Shown here piece after piece: positions 29,268-37,391 of a stretch of 64,000 nucleotides of DNA. Every line of letters starts with the position of its first letter. Positions within the stretch are counted from its first letter, which is position 1. Below the pieces are notes generated by a model, which was given only the letters and a program-made list of their open reading frames with translations, did not search any database and was not told where the DNA came from. A program made the translations under genes and the position numbers. The stretch is from Alistipes shahii WAL 8301 (lineage in GTDB: Bacteria; Bacteroidota; Bacteroidia; Bacteroidales; Rikenellaceae). Location: NCBI RefSeq assembly GCF_025145845.1, contig NZ_CP102253.1:2542001-2606000 (forward strand). Reading direction: 5' to 3'.

Positions 29268-29298
29268 CAAATATAGGGCGATAATTTTATATTCCAAA
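29268..29298 (-). promoter_or_regulatory. Promoter of the ABC-GntR operon
   Basis: Minus strand: TTTG (29298-29295), 19 bases, TATATTTG (29275-29268). The operator begins one base downstream of the -7 box. Confidence 0.85.
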
Positions 29299-29455
29299 TT
29301 TTTTCGGAATTTTAAAAAAAGGAAATGGCTACGCGTCTTAATGGATCGTGGCGTTTTTGTAACCGTGTGTTCGGTGGGTCTGGGGAGCAGGCTCCAACAG
29401 CATGACTGTGATCAGAAGTGCGAGTTGTCTAATTGGGTGATTCTGTTAAATGTTG

Positions 29456-30118
29456 TTACCACACGATCGGCTCCTTGCCCACGGAGCGGAGGTATTCGTT
29501 GGCGCGCGAGAAGTGGCGGCAGCCGAAGAATCCCCGGTAGACCGACAGCGGCGAAGGGTGCACGGCTTTGAGGATCAGGTTGCGCTGCGGGTCGGCGATG
29601 GCGCCTTTCTTCTGGGCGTAGCTGCCCCAGAGCATGTAGACGATGCCCTCTTTGCGCTGGGCGATGGCGCGCACCACGGCGTCGGTGAAGGTCTCCCAGC
29701 CGCGGCCGGCGTGCGATGCGGCTTCGTGGGCGCGGACCGTGAGCACGGCGTTCAAAAGCAGCACTCCCTGTTCGGCCCAGCGGTCGAGGTTGCCCGTAGA
29801 CGGTATGGGCGTGCCGGTGTCGTCGGAGACCTCCTTGAAGATGTTTTGCAGCGAGGGCGGGAAGGGAACTCCGTCCGCGACCGAGAAACAAAGCCCGTTG
29901 GCCTGTCCGGGACCGTGATAGGGGTCCTGGCCGATGACGACCACTTTCAGGCGGTCGAACGGGCATTTGTCGAAGGCGCGGAAGATGTTGCTGCCGCGCG
30001 GGAAGATGCGCCGCGAGGCGTATTCCTGCCGTACGAACTCCGTGAGCTGCGCGAAATAGGGTTTTTCGAACTCCGGGGCGAGGAGTTCCTTCCAGTCGGG
30101 GGCTATCTTTACATCCAT
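29456..30118 (-). CDS. ung: Uracil-DNA glycosylase, family 1
   Basis: 220 residues from the ATG at 30118 (MDVKIAPDWKELL), the usual Ung length; the frame is open further upstream but without family features. Motifs: VVIGQDPYHGPGQANGLCFSV (catalytic Asp in GQDPYH), NLDRWAEQGVLLLN and HPSPLSVYRGFFG (the HPSPLS uracil loop). It removes uracil from DNA at the start of base-excision repair. It stands alone, with the ABC operon promoter about 160 bp beyond its 3' end on the same strand. Confidence 0.96.
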   Translation of the reverse strand: MDVKIAPDWKELLAPEFEKPYFAQLTEFVRQEYASRRIFPRGSNIFRAFDKCPFDRLKVVVIGQDPYHGPGQANGLCFSVADGVPFPPSLQNIFKEVSDDTGTPIPSTGNLDRWAEQGVLLLNAVLTVRAHEAASHAGRGWETFTDAVVRAIAQRKEGIVYMLWGSYAQKKGAIADPQRNLILKAVHPSPLSVYRGFFGCRHFSRANEYLRSVGKEPIVW

Positions 30119-30201
30119 GTTACGAGCGGTTAAAGTCGTGTAAATGTAGTAAAAAGTTCCCGGAATGCCGTGTTTTTGCGGCGGATTTCGGCGGGCAGGG
30201 C

Positions 30202-30246
30202 AAAAAACGGGCGGCATCCGCTGAACTTGGGGTGGACGCCGCCCGT
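30202..30246 (-). terminator. Terminator of the BlaI-M56 operon
   Basis: Minus strand: stem ACGGGCGGC / GCCGCCCGT (plus-strand 30207-30215 and 30238-30246) followed by six T (30207-30202). Confidence 0.8.
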
Positions 30247-30266
30247 CGCTGATGGTAAGAAGGGGG

Positions 30267-32531
30267 CTATTTTGAGGTTGCGCCGTAGCCCACGACGAGG
30301 ATTCCGTCGAGACTGCCTTGGGGTTTTTCAGGCCGTTCGGAGAGCTTGTCCCCGCTGCCTTGGAGGTAAAAATCGACGGGCAGCGTATATTTCACGCGCA
30401 CCTTCTCTCCGCGCTGTTCGCCGGGCGTCCATGCTCCGGCGGGCGAGGAGGCGATCACGCGGCGGGCCTCGTCGGCAAGCAGTTTGTCGGGCGATTGCAA
30501 TACCAGGATGTTGCTTACCGAACCGTCCTTTTCGACGATGAACGAGACGATGACACGTCCCTGGATATTGTTTTTCATCGCTTCGGCCGGGTATTGGATG
30601 TGCATCTGTATCCAGTTGCGGAAGTCTTTGATCTCGCCGCTCCGGAACGAAGGCATCTTCTCGGTGACCAGGAATGGTTCGTTACCGTCGGGAGCGCCCT
30701 GCACGGTTGCGCTTTCGGTCTGGGGCAGGCGGAAATCGACGGGCAGCGTATATTTCACGCGCACCTTCTCTCCGCGCTGTTCGCCGGGCGTCCATGCTTC
30801 GGCGGGCGAGGAGGCGATCACGCGGCGGGCCTCGTCGGCAAGCAGTTTGTCGGGCGATTGCAATACCAGGATGTTGCTTGCCGAACCGTCCTTTTCGATG
30901 GTGAACGTCACGACCACGCGACCCTGGATGTTCCGTTCCACGGCTTCGGCGGGGTATTGGAGGTGCTCCTGCACCCACGCGCGGAAGTCGTTGAGGTCGC
31001 CGCCGCGGAACGAAGGCATCTTTTCGACGATCAGAAACGGCATGTCTTCCGTGGACGCGGAGGCGATTTCGACCGATCCGGTTTTCTCGTTGAAAGCGGC
31101 TTCGTCGGTCGCCGGTTTGGCTGCGCCTTTGGTGGTGACCACGATCACGCCGTTTTTACCCCGCGAACCGTACACTGCGGTGGAGGACTGATTTTTGAGG
31201 ACGCTGATCCGTTCGATCGTATTGGGGTCGATCTCGTCGATGCTCGTCCGCTCGACGCCGTCGACGATATAGAGCGGTTTGGCTTTCCGCTCCTTTTCGG
31301 CTTCTGCGGCGCTTTGGGGCGCGGGCGTTTTTTGGTCGCCGGGGGTTACGCTGACGGGGTCGAGTTTGTTGCTCTCGGTCTCCAAGGTGATTTCAAAACT
31401 CTCTGCGCCGGATTTGTCGGAGACGCGGACTTTCCGGGTCTGGCAGCCGACGTAGGAGATGACAAGTTCATTGCCGGGAGCCGCTGAAATCTGCGCCGTG
31501 CCCTCCTTGCCGGTCACGGTTCCGACGTTCGATCCGCTGATCAGTACGATTGCGCCCGGAAGCGGCTGGCCGTTCTGGAAGACGGTTACGGAGACTTTTT
31601 TCTTCGTTGCGTCCTGGGACGCCGTTTCGTCGGCCGGGGCCTTTTCGGTCTCTGCAATCCGGACCTCGGCGGCGCGCGTGGTCAGCGAGAAAGCGCACAG
31701 GAGTCCTATCACGGCGGGAAGCGTTCCCGCCAGCCGCAGCAGGGAGTGCCTGCCGGAAGTTTTCGTTGTCATCATTTTAAAGCGTTTTTTGGTTAAGGAA
31801 TCCCGCAGCCCGTTGGCTATTTCCGGACTATAACCGAATAGCTGCCTGAATATGGTTTTCATGTAATGTTCGATGTCGTACCCTTCGGCCAGCACGTCGC
31901 TGTCGGCTTCGAACTCCTCGGCTTCGGTGAGCCGCCGTGCGGCGAGCCATACGAAGGGGTTCCACCACAGCACGGCCTTCATGCATTCCATCGCCACGCG
32001 CTCGGCGGAGTGGCGGTGGGCGACGTGGCTCGCCTCATGGGCTACGATGGCCTGCAACTCTCCGGCCGGGATCTGGTCCCAGAGGTAGATCGAGCGGAAG
32101 AACGAGAACGACGCGATCCGCTGCGGGGTGCGCACGAGCGTGAAACGCTCCGTGCGGGTGATCGCCGCACCGCGCCGCAGCCGGCGGATGCGCACGACCT
32201 GCCACAGCATGACGCCCGCGACCAGCCCGACCCCGATCAGGTATACCGCCAGGCATATCGCTTCGGGCGTGACGGCCGGAGCCGCCTCTTCAACCACCTC
32301 GGCGGTCCATTCGGCCGCGGGCAGTGTGACCGTCGGGGCGACCTCGATCACCTTGCCCGGCCAGACGGGGATGCGCAGCAGCGGAATGACCGCCGCCAGG
32401 AGGGTCGATGCGAGCAGGTAGGCCCTGCACCAGCCGAACCGCACGTGCCGTTCGAGCAGGATGGCGTAGGCCGCCAGCAGCACGCCGCTGCAAGCCAGCA
32501 CTTCGAGGGCGTAGATGGCGAGGGTTTTCAC
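30267..32531 (-). CDS. M56 (BlaR1/MecR1-like) peptidase fused to SusC-like modules and two TonB C-terminal domains
   Basis: 754 residues. Four membrane segments in the first ~285 residues surround the zinc motif HEASH (165-169) with the distal EFEAD (206-210), typical of M56 peptidases. After it comes a carboxypeptidase-regulatory-like domain (about 312-385), then a fragment of a SusC plug (PLYIVDGVERTSIDEI... VLKNQSSTAVYGSRGKNGVIVVTTK, about 419-468), then two TonB C-terminal domains (about 503-602 and 623-722) and finally LDGILVVGYGATSK, matching the SusC motif LDEVVVIGYGTQKK of the receptor in this window. It is encoded 5 bp after a BlaI regulator, so it probably senses an envelope signal and cuts BlaI. 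The TonB domains suggest a link to outer-membrane receptors. Confidence 0.88.
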   Translation of the reverse strand: MKTLAIYALEVLACSGVLLAAYAILLERHVRFGWCRAYLLASTLLAAVIPLLRIPVWPGKVIEVAPTVTLPAAEWTAEVVEEAAPAVTPEAICLAVYLIGVGLVAGVMLWQVVRIRRLRRGAAITRTERFTLVRTPQRIASFSFFRSIYLWDQIPAGELQAIVAHEASHVAHRHSAERVAMECMKAVLWWNPFVWLAARRLTEAEEFEADSDVLAEGYDIEHYMKTIFRQLFGYSPEIANGLRDSLTKKRFKMMTTKTSGRHSLLRLAGTLPAVIGLLCAFSLTTRAAEVRIAETEKAPADETASQDATKKKVSVTVFQNGQPLPGAIVLISGSNVGTVTGKEGTAQISAAPGNELVISYVGCQTRKVRVSDKSGAESFEITLETESNKLDPVSVTPGDQKTPAPQSAAEAEKERKAKPLYIVDGVERTSIDEIDPNTIERISVLKNQSSTAVYGSRGKNGVIVVTTKGAAKPATDEAAFNEKTGSVEIASASTEDMPFLIVEKMPSFRGGDLNDFRAWVQEHLQYPAEAVERNIQGRVVVTFTIEKDGSASNILVLQSPDKLLADEARRVIASSPAEAWTPGEQRGEKVRVKYTLPVDFRLPQTESATVQGAPDGNEPFLVTEKMPSFRSGEIKDFRNWIQMHIQYPAEAMKNNIQGRVIVSFIVEKDGSVSNILVLQSPDKLLADEARRVIASSPAGAWTPGEQRGEKVRVKYTLPVDFYLQGSGDKLSERPEKPQGSLDGILVVGYGATSK
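30370..30914 (-). repeat. Near-identical DNA duplication encoding the two TonB domains
   Basis: About 180 bp at 30370-30550 recur at 30733-30913 (offset 363 bp = 121 codons), for example the shared run ending in GATTGCAATACCAGGATG. Over the first ~155 bp only one base differs, far closer than the rest of the two domains, so duplication or gene conversion was recent. Confidence 0.9.
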
Positions 32532-32536
32532 GGCGG

Positions 32537-32911
32537 TTATTTTTTGGCGTTGCGCATGATTTCGAGAATTTCATCCATCTCCCGGGCGGAGATGTTTTCA
32601 TGGCGCGAGAAGAACGACACCAGTTGGGCCAGCGAGCCGTCGAAATAGCTGGAAAGCATCGACGACATGACGCCGCGGGCATACTCCTCGCGGCCGATCA
32701 GCGGAAAATAGCGGTGGCTCTTGCCCTCGGCCGTATGGCTGACGAAGCCCTTGTTCTCCAGAATCTTGAGAAACGTGGCGACGGTGGTGTACTTGGGGTG
32801 GGGTTCGTCGGTCCGGGCGATGATGTCGTTGACCACCGCGTCGCCCAGACGCCAGAGAATCTGCATGATCTCCTCCTCGCCGCGAGTCAGTTCTGTAATC
32901 TTGGTATTCAT
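32537..32911 (-). CDS. BlaI/MecI/CopY family repressor
   Basis: 124 residues from MNTKITELTRGEEEIMQIL at 32911; an upstream start is possible but sits in the promoter region. Winged-helix with the family pattern AVVNDIIAR, YTTVATFLKILENKGFV and HRYFPLI, then a dimerisation helix region (YFDGSLAQLVSFF). Members bind DNA as dimers and are removed when their M56 partner cleaves them; that partner follows 5 bp downstream. Paired operators overlap its promoter. Confidence 0.93.
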   Translation of the reverse strand: MNTKITELTRGEEEIMQILWRLGDAVVNDIIARTDEPHPKYTTVATFLKILENKGFVSHTAEGKSHRYFPLIGREEYARGVMSSMLSSYFDGSLAQLVSFFSRHENISAREMDEILEIMRNAKK

Positions 32912-32938
32912 AGGTCGTGTTGTTTCGGGTTTACGACA

Positions 32939-32993
32939 CAATATTACTACTAAATTTTTAGTAAAACAAATTTTTGATCTAAAAATTTAGTAG
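32939..32993 (-). promoter_or_regulatory. Promoter with paired BlaI-type operators
   Basis: Two 15-bp sites, 32947-32961 and 32979-32993, are perfect reverse complements of each other, each itself nearly palindromic (ACTAAA-TT-TTTAGT). Minus-strand promoter boxes TTTG (32970-32967) and TAATATTG (32946-32939), 20 bp apart, interleave with them, so bound repressor would block the polymerase. Confidence 0.78.
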
Positions 32994-33073
32994 ATAAGCC
33001 CGAAATAATTGATACCTATGTTTATAAGAAAGGTGGAGAGGCCTGGTCGGAGTGGTCGGAGCTGGGAGCGAGG

Positions 33074-33823
33074 CTATCGTAGCTGCCGTTCGGCCTCGTT
33101 GTCTTTCTCCTCCTTGTCGTCCTCCTCCCAGTCGAACCACGGGAATTCGTGCCGGCCGCCCAGTGCGAAGCGCGTGTAGGTGATCGGAAGTCCCATTTCG
33201 AGAAAGCGGGTTTCATAAGCCGTCTTGACCGAAAGCACCTCGTCGGCGAACCCCGAACCGTAGATGTCGGGTTCGGAGACCTCGCAAGTCAGCCCGTAAT
33301 GGCGGATGACCTCGCCCGTGTAGGCGTAGAGGTGCTTGGAGTCGGTCTTGAGGTTGATCCACCCGTCGGGCCGGAGCAGGCGGGCGTAACAGGCCAGGTA
33401 GAGCGGCGAGGTGAGGCGTTTCTTGGCCCGCCGGGTCTTGAGCTGCGGATCGGGGAAGGTGATCCAGATTTCGGACACTTCGTTTTCGGCGAACAGCGCG
33501 TCGATGAACTCGATGCGTGTGCGCAGGAAGCCTACGTTGTGCATCCTGCGGTCCGTGGCGGTCTTCGCGCCGCGCCACATGCGTGCGCCCTTGATGTCGA
33601 TGCCGATGTAGTTGCGCTGCGGGTCGCGCTGAGCCAGCGCGACGGTGTATTCGCCCTTGCCGCAGCCCAGTTCCAGTACGATGGGATTGTCGTTGCGGAA
33701 GAAATCACGGTTCCAGTTCCCTTTCAGCGGGTGGTCGCGGTGGAACACCTCGTCGAATTCGGGTTGCACGAAACATTCGAAAGTCAGGTTCTCGCGGAAC
33801 CTGCGGAGCTTGTCTTTGCCCAT
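33074..33823 (-). CDS. trmB: tRNA (guanine-N7-)-methyltransferase
   Basis: 249 residues from MGKDKLRRFRENLTF at 33823; the longer open frame upstream is a shadow of gldH. SAM-binding VLELGCGKGEYTVALAQRDP, then NYIGIDIKGARMWRGAK and the substrate/catalytic region WITFPDPQLKTRRAKKRLTSP (split here by description: ITFPDPQLK and KKRL). It makes m7G46 in tRNA. The C-terminus ends in an acidic/basic tail. It lies 56 bp after gldH and is probably part of that operon. Confidence 0.93.
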   Translation of the reverse strand: MGKDKLRRFRENLTFECFVQPEFDEVFHRDHPLKGNWNRDFFRNDNPIVLELGCGKGEYTVALAQRDPQRNYIGIDIKGARMWRGAKTATDRRMHNVGFLRTRIEFIDALFAENEVSEIWITFPDPQLKTRRAKKRLTSPLYLACYARLLRPDGWINLKTDSKHLYAYTGEVIRHYGLTCEVSEPDIYGSGFADEVLSVKTAYETRFLEMGLPITYTRFALGGRHEFPWFDWEEDDKEEKDNEAERQLR

Positions 33824-33879
33824 AGTGGTCTGTTGTTCCGCCGGACTGCGGGGCCGGCAGGACGGTAATGTGTTTTCGG

Positions 33880-34317
33880 TTATCTGCTTTGCTGCAGGTC
33901 GACGCCGACGGCTTCGACCCCGCGGACGGGGCGGACCGGCGTGACCGAGCAGCGGTAGTCGCCGTGCTGCGTGAGGCGGATTCGGCGGCGGTAGGGGATC
34001 GCTGCCTCGCACATCAGGGCCGCGGGACCTTTCGGGTGCGGGATGACGAGCAGGAACCACTCCCCGAAGCGGAGCGAATCGGGGGTTACGGTGGCGATGC
34101 GGACCGTCAGCGTGTCCTCCGCGAAGCGGTCGTTGCAGCGCAGGAAGATCACGGCGTCGCGCAGCGACACGGTGTCTGCGTTCGGCAGGCGGATTTCGGC
34201 CCGCGAGTCCCACCGGGCAGGGTTGACGTCGGTGACCGCCGACTGGTGGGGCGAGACGCAGCTTCCGGCCAGAAGCGCGGCCGCCACGGCCGCGATATGC
34301 CCTGCCGAGCGTTTCAC
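33880..34317 (-). CDS. gldH: GldH-like lipoprotein
   Basis: 145 residues from a GTG start at 34317 (VKRSAGHIAAVAAALLAGSC), 4 bp after the PSP1 stop; no ATG is available in frame. The signal ends at a lipobox-like LAGSC. The body matches the GldH pattern in order (LRCNDRFAEDTLTVRI, then WFLLVIPHP, then HGDYRCSVTPVRPVRGVEAVGVDL), but is shorter than usual. GldH was named for gliding in Flavobacterium; in gut Bacteroidales its job is unknown. In this order, after a PSP1 protein, it is conserved. Confidence 0.65.
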   Translation of the reverse strand: MKRSAGHIAAVAAALLAGSCVSPHQSAVTDVNPARWDSRAEIRLPNADTVSLRDAVIFLRCNDRFAEDTLTVRIATVTPDSLRFGEWFLLVIPHPKGPAALMCEAAIPYRRRIRLTQHGDYRCSVTPVRPVRGVEAVGVDLQQSR

Positions 34318-34321
34318 CGCG

Positions 34322-35899
34322 CTATTGGTTTTGATGCGTTCCGCCGTTATTGCCGCCTTCGCTGCCGCCTCCGTTGCCGTTATTGCCGGCCGGGGCGTTT
34401 CCGCCGTTGTTTCCGTTTCCGCGGCGGCGGTTGCGGTTGTTGCGGCTGCGGTTTCCGCCCTCGCGGCCGCCTCCGTTGTTTTCACGGGGTTCGCGGCCGT
34501 TGTTCTCGCGGGGTTCGCGGCCGTTGTTTTCGCCTCGGTTATTGTCGCCGCGGCCGTTGCCGTTGTGCGGACGCTCGCCGTTGCCGCCGTTCTGACGCTC
34601 CCCTCCGTTGCCTCCGTTGCCTCCGTTGCGCGGACGGTCGTTGCGGCGCGGCTGCCTGTCGGGACGGCCGGGCTGTCCTTCACGCGGCTGGCGGGTCTCC
34701 CCGCCGGACTCCTGCGGCGTCTGTCCGTTCTGCCCTGCGGGGCGTCCCTGCTCGCCGCGGCCCTTGTTGTTGCGGCCGCCGCGCTTGCGGCGTTTGGCCT
34801 GGTCGAAGCGGGTGATGCTGTCCTCCTCCGAACGGTAGGTCGGCTCCTCGATCTCCGGGCGGATGTCGTCGGCGTCCTGCAACCGTTCGACCTTCTTACC
34901 CTGGCGGTTCAGCGCCATGATCTCCCGCACGCGCGAAACGGGCAACGTGGTGACGTTGGCCATCGCCTCCTTCGACGAAGAGAAGGTCATCGTTCCGGCC
35001 AGCACGTCGCTCTTGACGCAGAACCATTCGCCTTCGGCGGCCTGGAGCGGTTCGCGCAGGCGCGGGAACTCCTTGCGGGCGTCGACATAGGTGTCGTATT
35101 CGTACATCATGCAGCACTTGAGTTTCGAGCACTGCCCGGCCAGCTTCTGGGGGTTGAGCGAAATGTCCTGCACGCGCGCGGCTCCGGTCGTGACGCTCGA
35201 AAAGCTCGACATCCACGACGCGCAGCACAGTTCGCGGCCGCAGGCGCCCAGTCCGCCGATGCGTCCGGCCTCCTGGCGGGCGCCGATCTGCTTCATCTCG
35301 ATGCGGATGTGGAACCGTTCGGCGAAGACCTTGATCAGTTCGCGGAAGTCCACGCGCTCGTCGGCGATGTAGTAGAAGATGGCTTTGATCTTGTCGCCCT
35401 GATACTCCACGTCGCCGATTTTCATGTTCAGGCCCATGTCGGCGGCGATCTGCCGCGAGGCGATCATCGTCTCGTGCTCCAGCGCGATGGCCTCCTGCCA
35501 CTTTTCGATATCGTAGGGTTTGGCCTTGCGGTAGATCTTCTTGTATTCGCCGTTGTAGGGGTTGAATCCCGTGCGGCGCATCTGGCGCGCCACCAGGTCG
35601 CCCGTGAGCGACACGACGCCGATGTCGTGGCCCGGCGACGCTTCGACGGCCACGATGTCGCCCCGTTTGAGGTCGAGGTTGTTGACGTTCTGGTAGAACG
35701 AACGGCGGGTGTTCTTGAAACGCACCTCGACGATGTCGCTCGGCATGTTGACCGGGTACTCGTCGAGCCAGGCCGTTTCGTGGAGCTTGAAGCACCCGTC
35801 GCAGAGTTTGGCTTCCGGCTCCGAGCCGCAGTTGCAAAAGGCGCACCCGCGGCCCACTTCGGGTTTGCAGGCGCCCGTATGTCGTTTTTCGGTATCCAT
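34322..35899 (-). CDS. PSP1 domain protein (RicT/YaaT-like) with RGG/N-rich tail
   Basis: 525 residues from MDTEKRHTGACKPEVG at 35899. An N-terminal cysteine cluster (CAFCNCGSEPEAKLCDGC) is followed by the PSP1 core with GGLGACGRELCCASW and SKLKCCMMYEYDTYV, the cysteine motifs of the RicT/YaaT family, which in Bacillus acts with Fe-S cofactors in RNA maturation. From about residue 395 the protein becomes low-complexity and basic (Gly, Asn, Arg; RGG-like, with NNGREPRE repeated), probably disordered and RNA-binding. Followed 4 bp later by gldH and then trmB. Confidence 0.85.
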   Translation of the reverse strand: MDTEKRHTGACKPEVGRGCAFCNCGSEPEAKLCDGCFKLHETAWLDEYPVNMPSDIVEVRFKNTRRSFYQNVNNLDLKRGDIVAVEASPGHDIGVVSLTGDLVARQMRRTGFNPYNGEYKKIYRKAKPYDIEKWQEAIALEHETMIASRQIAADMGLNMKIGDVEYQGDKIKAIFYYIADERVDFRELIKVFAERFHIRIEMKQIGARQEAGRIGGLGACGRELCCASWMSSFSSVTTGAARVQDISLNPQKLAGQCSKLKCCMMYEYDTYVDARKEFPRLREPLQAAEGEWFCVKSDVLAGTMTFSSSKEAMANVTTLPVSRVREIMALNRQGKKVERLQDADDIRPEIEEPTYRSEEDSITRFDQAKRRKRGGRNNKGRGEQGRPAGQNGQTPQESGGETRQPREGQPGRPDRQPRRNDRPRNGGNGGNGGERQNGGNGERPHNGNGRGDNNRGENNGREPRENNGREPRENNGGGREGGNRSRNNRNRRRGNGNNGGNAPAGNNGNGGGSEGGNNGGTHQNQ

Positions 35900-35917
35900 G
35901 ATTGGGTATAATTTGCG

Positions 35918-35925
35918 TAAAGATA
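35918..35925 (-). promoter_or_regulatory. -7 box TATCTTTA of the PSP1 operon
   Basis: Minus strand TATCTTTA, 18 bp before the PSP1 start at 35899, one base off the TAnnTTTG consensus; immediately downstream (in reading direction) of a 7-bp repeat array. Confidence 0.5.
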
Positions 35926-35931
35926 CAAAAT

Positions 35932-35962
35932 AATTCACAATTCAGAATTCAGAATTCACAAT
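35932..35962 (-). repeat. Heptamer array TTNTGAA (4 units) upstream of PSP1
   Basis: On the minus strand TTGTGAA, TTCTGAA, TTCTGAA, TTGTGAA, TT, ending six bases before the -7 box. Confidence 0.85.
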
Positions 35963-35998
35963 TTTGGCTTATTCGGGAACTATGCCTGCAAACTGAAT

Positions 35999-36031
35999 TT
36001 ATGAATTGCGAATTGTGGATTGTGAATTCCC
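35999..36031 (+). repeat. Second heptamer array, opposite orientation
   Basis: Plus-strand units TTTATGAA, TTGCGAA, TTGTGGA, TTGTGAA, TTC, overlapping the MATE stop. It is the inverted counterpart of the array at 35932-35962, so the two can pair as a loose stem. Confidence 0.7.
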
Positions 36032-37384
36032 GTTTGCATGCAAACGGCTGATGCTGCGGCGGATGCGCACGATCATCATCACGGCTGCGGCCGACAGTCC
36101 GAACGAGAAGCCCAGGAAAAGCCCCGAAGGACCCATGCCCATCGTGAAACCGAACAGGTAGCCCGCCGGGAGGTTCAGCAGCCAGTAGGAGACGAAGGCG
36201 ATCGGCATGATGATCTTCACGTCCTGAATGCCCCGCAGGATACCCACCGAGACGTTCTGGATGCCGTCCGACAGTTGGTAGAGCGCAGCGAAGACCATCA
36301 GGTTCGAGGCGATGGCGATCACCTCGGCGTTGGTGGTGAAGAAGGTCGGGATCACGTTGCGCATCGTGATGAAAACCAGCGCTGCGAGGGCGTTCCACGC
36401 CAGCACGAGGTGGTACGACGCCTTGGCCGCGAGCGACAGCTGGCCGATGTCGCGCGCGCCGTAGCAGTGCGACACGCGGATGGTGGTGGCCGCGCCGATC
36501 GACATGACGATCATAAAGGCGCAGTTGCCGATGGTCGTGGCGATCTGGTTGGCGCTCATCGTCTCCTTGTTGAACCACCCCATCATAATTCCCGTGCCGA
36601 CGAAGGCCGAGGCTTCGAGGAACATCTGCATCGAGATCGGCAGGCCCATGTGCAGCAGTTGTCTGACCGACGCCCACGAGTAGTTGCGCGGCGAAAAGCC
36701 TTCGAGATAGACGCGGTATTTGCTGCGGCTGTAAAAGTAGCCGATCATCAGCATCGGGGCGATGATGCGCGACATCAGCGTGCCCAGGCCCGCGCCCTCG
36801 GCGCCCATCTCGGGAAATCCGTAGCGGCCGTAGATGAACACCCAGTTGAAGCCGATGTTCGCGAGGTTGGCCGCGATCGTGACGAACATCTCGACCTTCG
36901 TGTTGCCCACGCCTTCGAGGAACTGCTTGAAGGTGAAGAACAGCATGATGAACGGCATGCTCCACACCAGCATCCTGTAATAGGGGATGGCCATGTCGAC
37001 CACTTCGGCGGGCTGGCCGAGGTGGTACATCAGCGGGATGACGGCGTACTGCACGGCGGCCATCGCCACGCCCAGCAGTCCGTAGAAGAGAATGCCGTTC
37101 TGGAGCAGTCCCGACGATTTCTCGCGGTCGCCCTGCGCGTAGAGTTCGCCCACGAGAGGCGTCATGCCCAGTGCGATGCCGATGGCGGCGATGAAGAGGA
37201 TGAAGAAGACGGCGCCGCCGAACGACACGGCGGCCAGCGGCGTGGGGTCGCTGCCTCCGTAGCGGCCGACCATCAGGTTGTCGGCGACCTGCGTGAGGAT
37301 CTGCCCCAGCTGTGTCAGCACCACGGGCAGCGCCAGCCGCAGGTTGGCCTTGTATTGGTCTTTGTATGTTGCGAATTTGTACAT
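35999..37384 (-). CDS. MATE family multidrug/Na+ efflux transporter
   Basis: 461 residues from MYKFATYKDQYKANLRLALP at 37384, the usual MATE length. About twelve membrane helices in two MatE halves: the first with VLTQLGQILTQVADNLMVGRYG, the second with LHMGLPISMQMFLEASAFVGTGIMMGWFNKETMSANQIATT (quoted in parts). The family exports cationic drugs or metabolites with Na+ or H+. The last residues (NSQSTIRNS) are encoded by an intruding 7-bp repeat array, so the C-terminus may have been replaced. The -7 box is only eight bases from the start codon, implying a nearly leaderless mRNA. Confidence 0.93.
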   Translation of the reverse strand: MYKFATYKDQYKANLRLALPVVLTQLGQILTQVADNLMVGRYGGSDPTPLAAVSFGGAVFFILFIAAIGIALGMTPLVGELYAQGDREKSSGLLQNGILFYGLLGVAMAAVQYAVIPLMYHLGQPAEVVDMAIPYYRMLVWSMPFIMLFFTFKQFLEGVGNTKVEMFVTIAANLANIGFNWVFIYGRYGFPEMGAEGAGLGTLMSRIIAPMLMIGYFYSRSKYRVYLEGFSPRNYSWASVRQLLHMGLPISMQMFLEASAFVGTGIMMGWFNKETMSANQIATTIGNCAFMIVMSIGAATTIRVSHCYGARDIGQLSLAAKASYHLVLAWNALAALVFITMRNVIPTFFTTNAEVIAIASNLMVFAALYQLSDGIQNVSVGILRGIQDVKIIMPIAFVSYWLLNLPAGYLFGFTMGMGPSGLFLGFSFGLSAAAVMMIVRIRRSISRLHANGNSQSTIRNS

Positions 37385-37391
37385 AGGTGCG

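Noticed and set aside
35999..36031. Possible CRISPR-like array from regular 7-bp repeats
   Set aside because: Units are seven bases without spacers and there are no cas genes.
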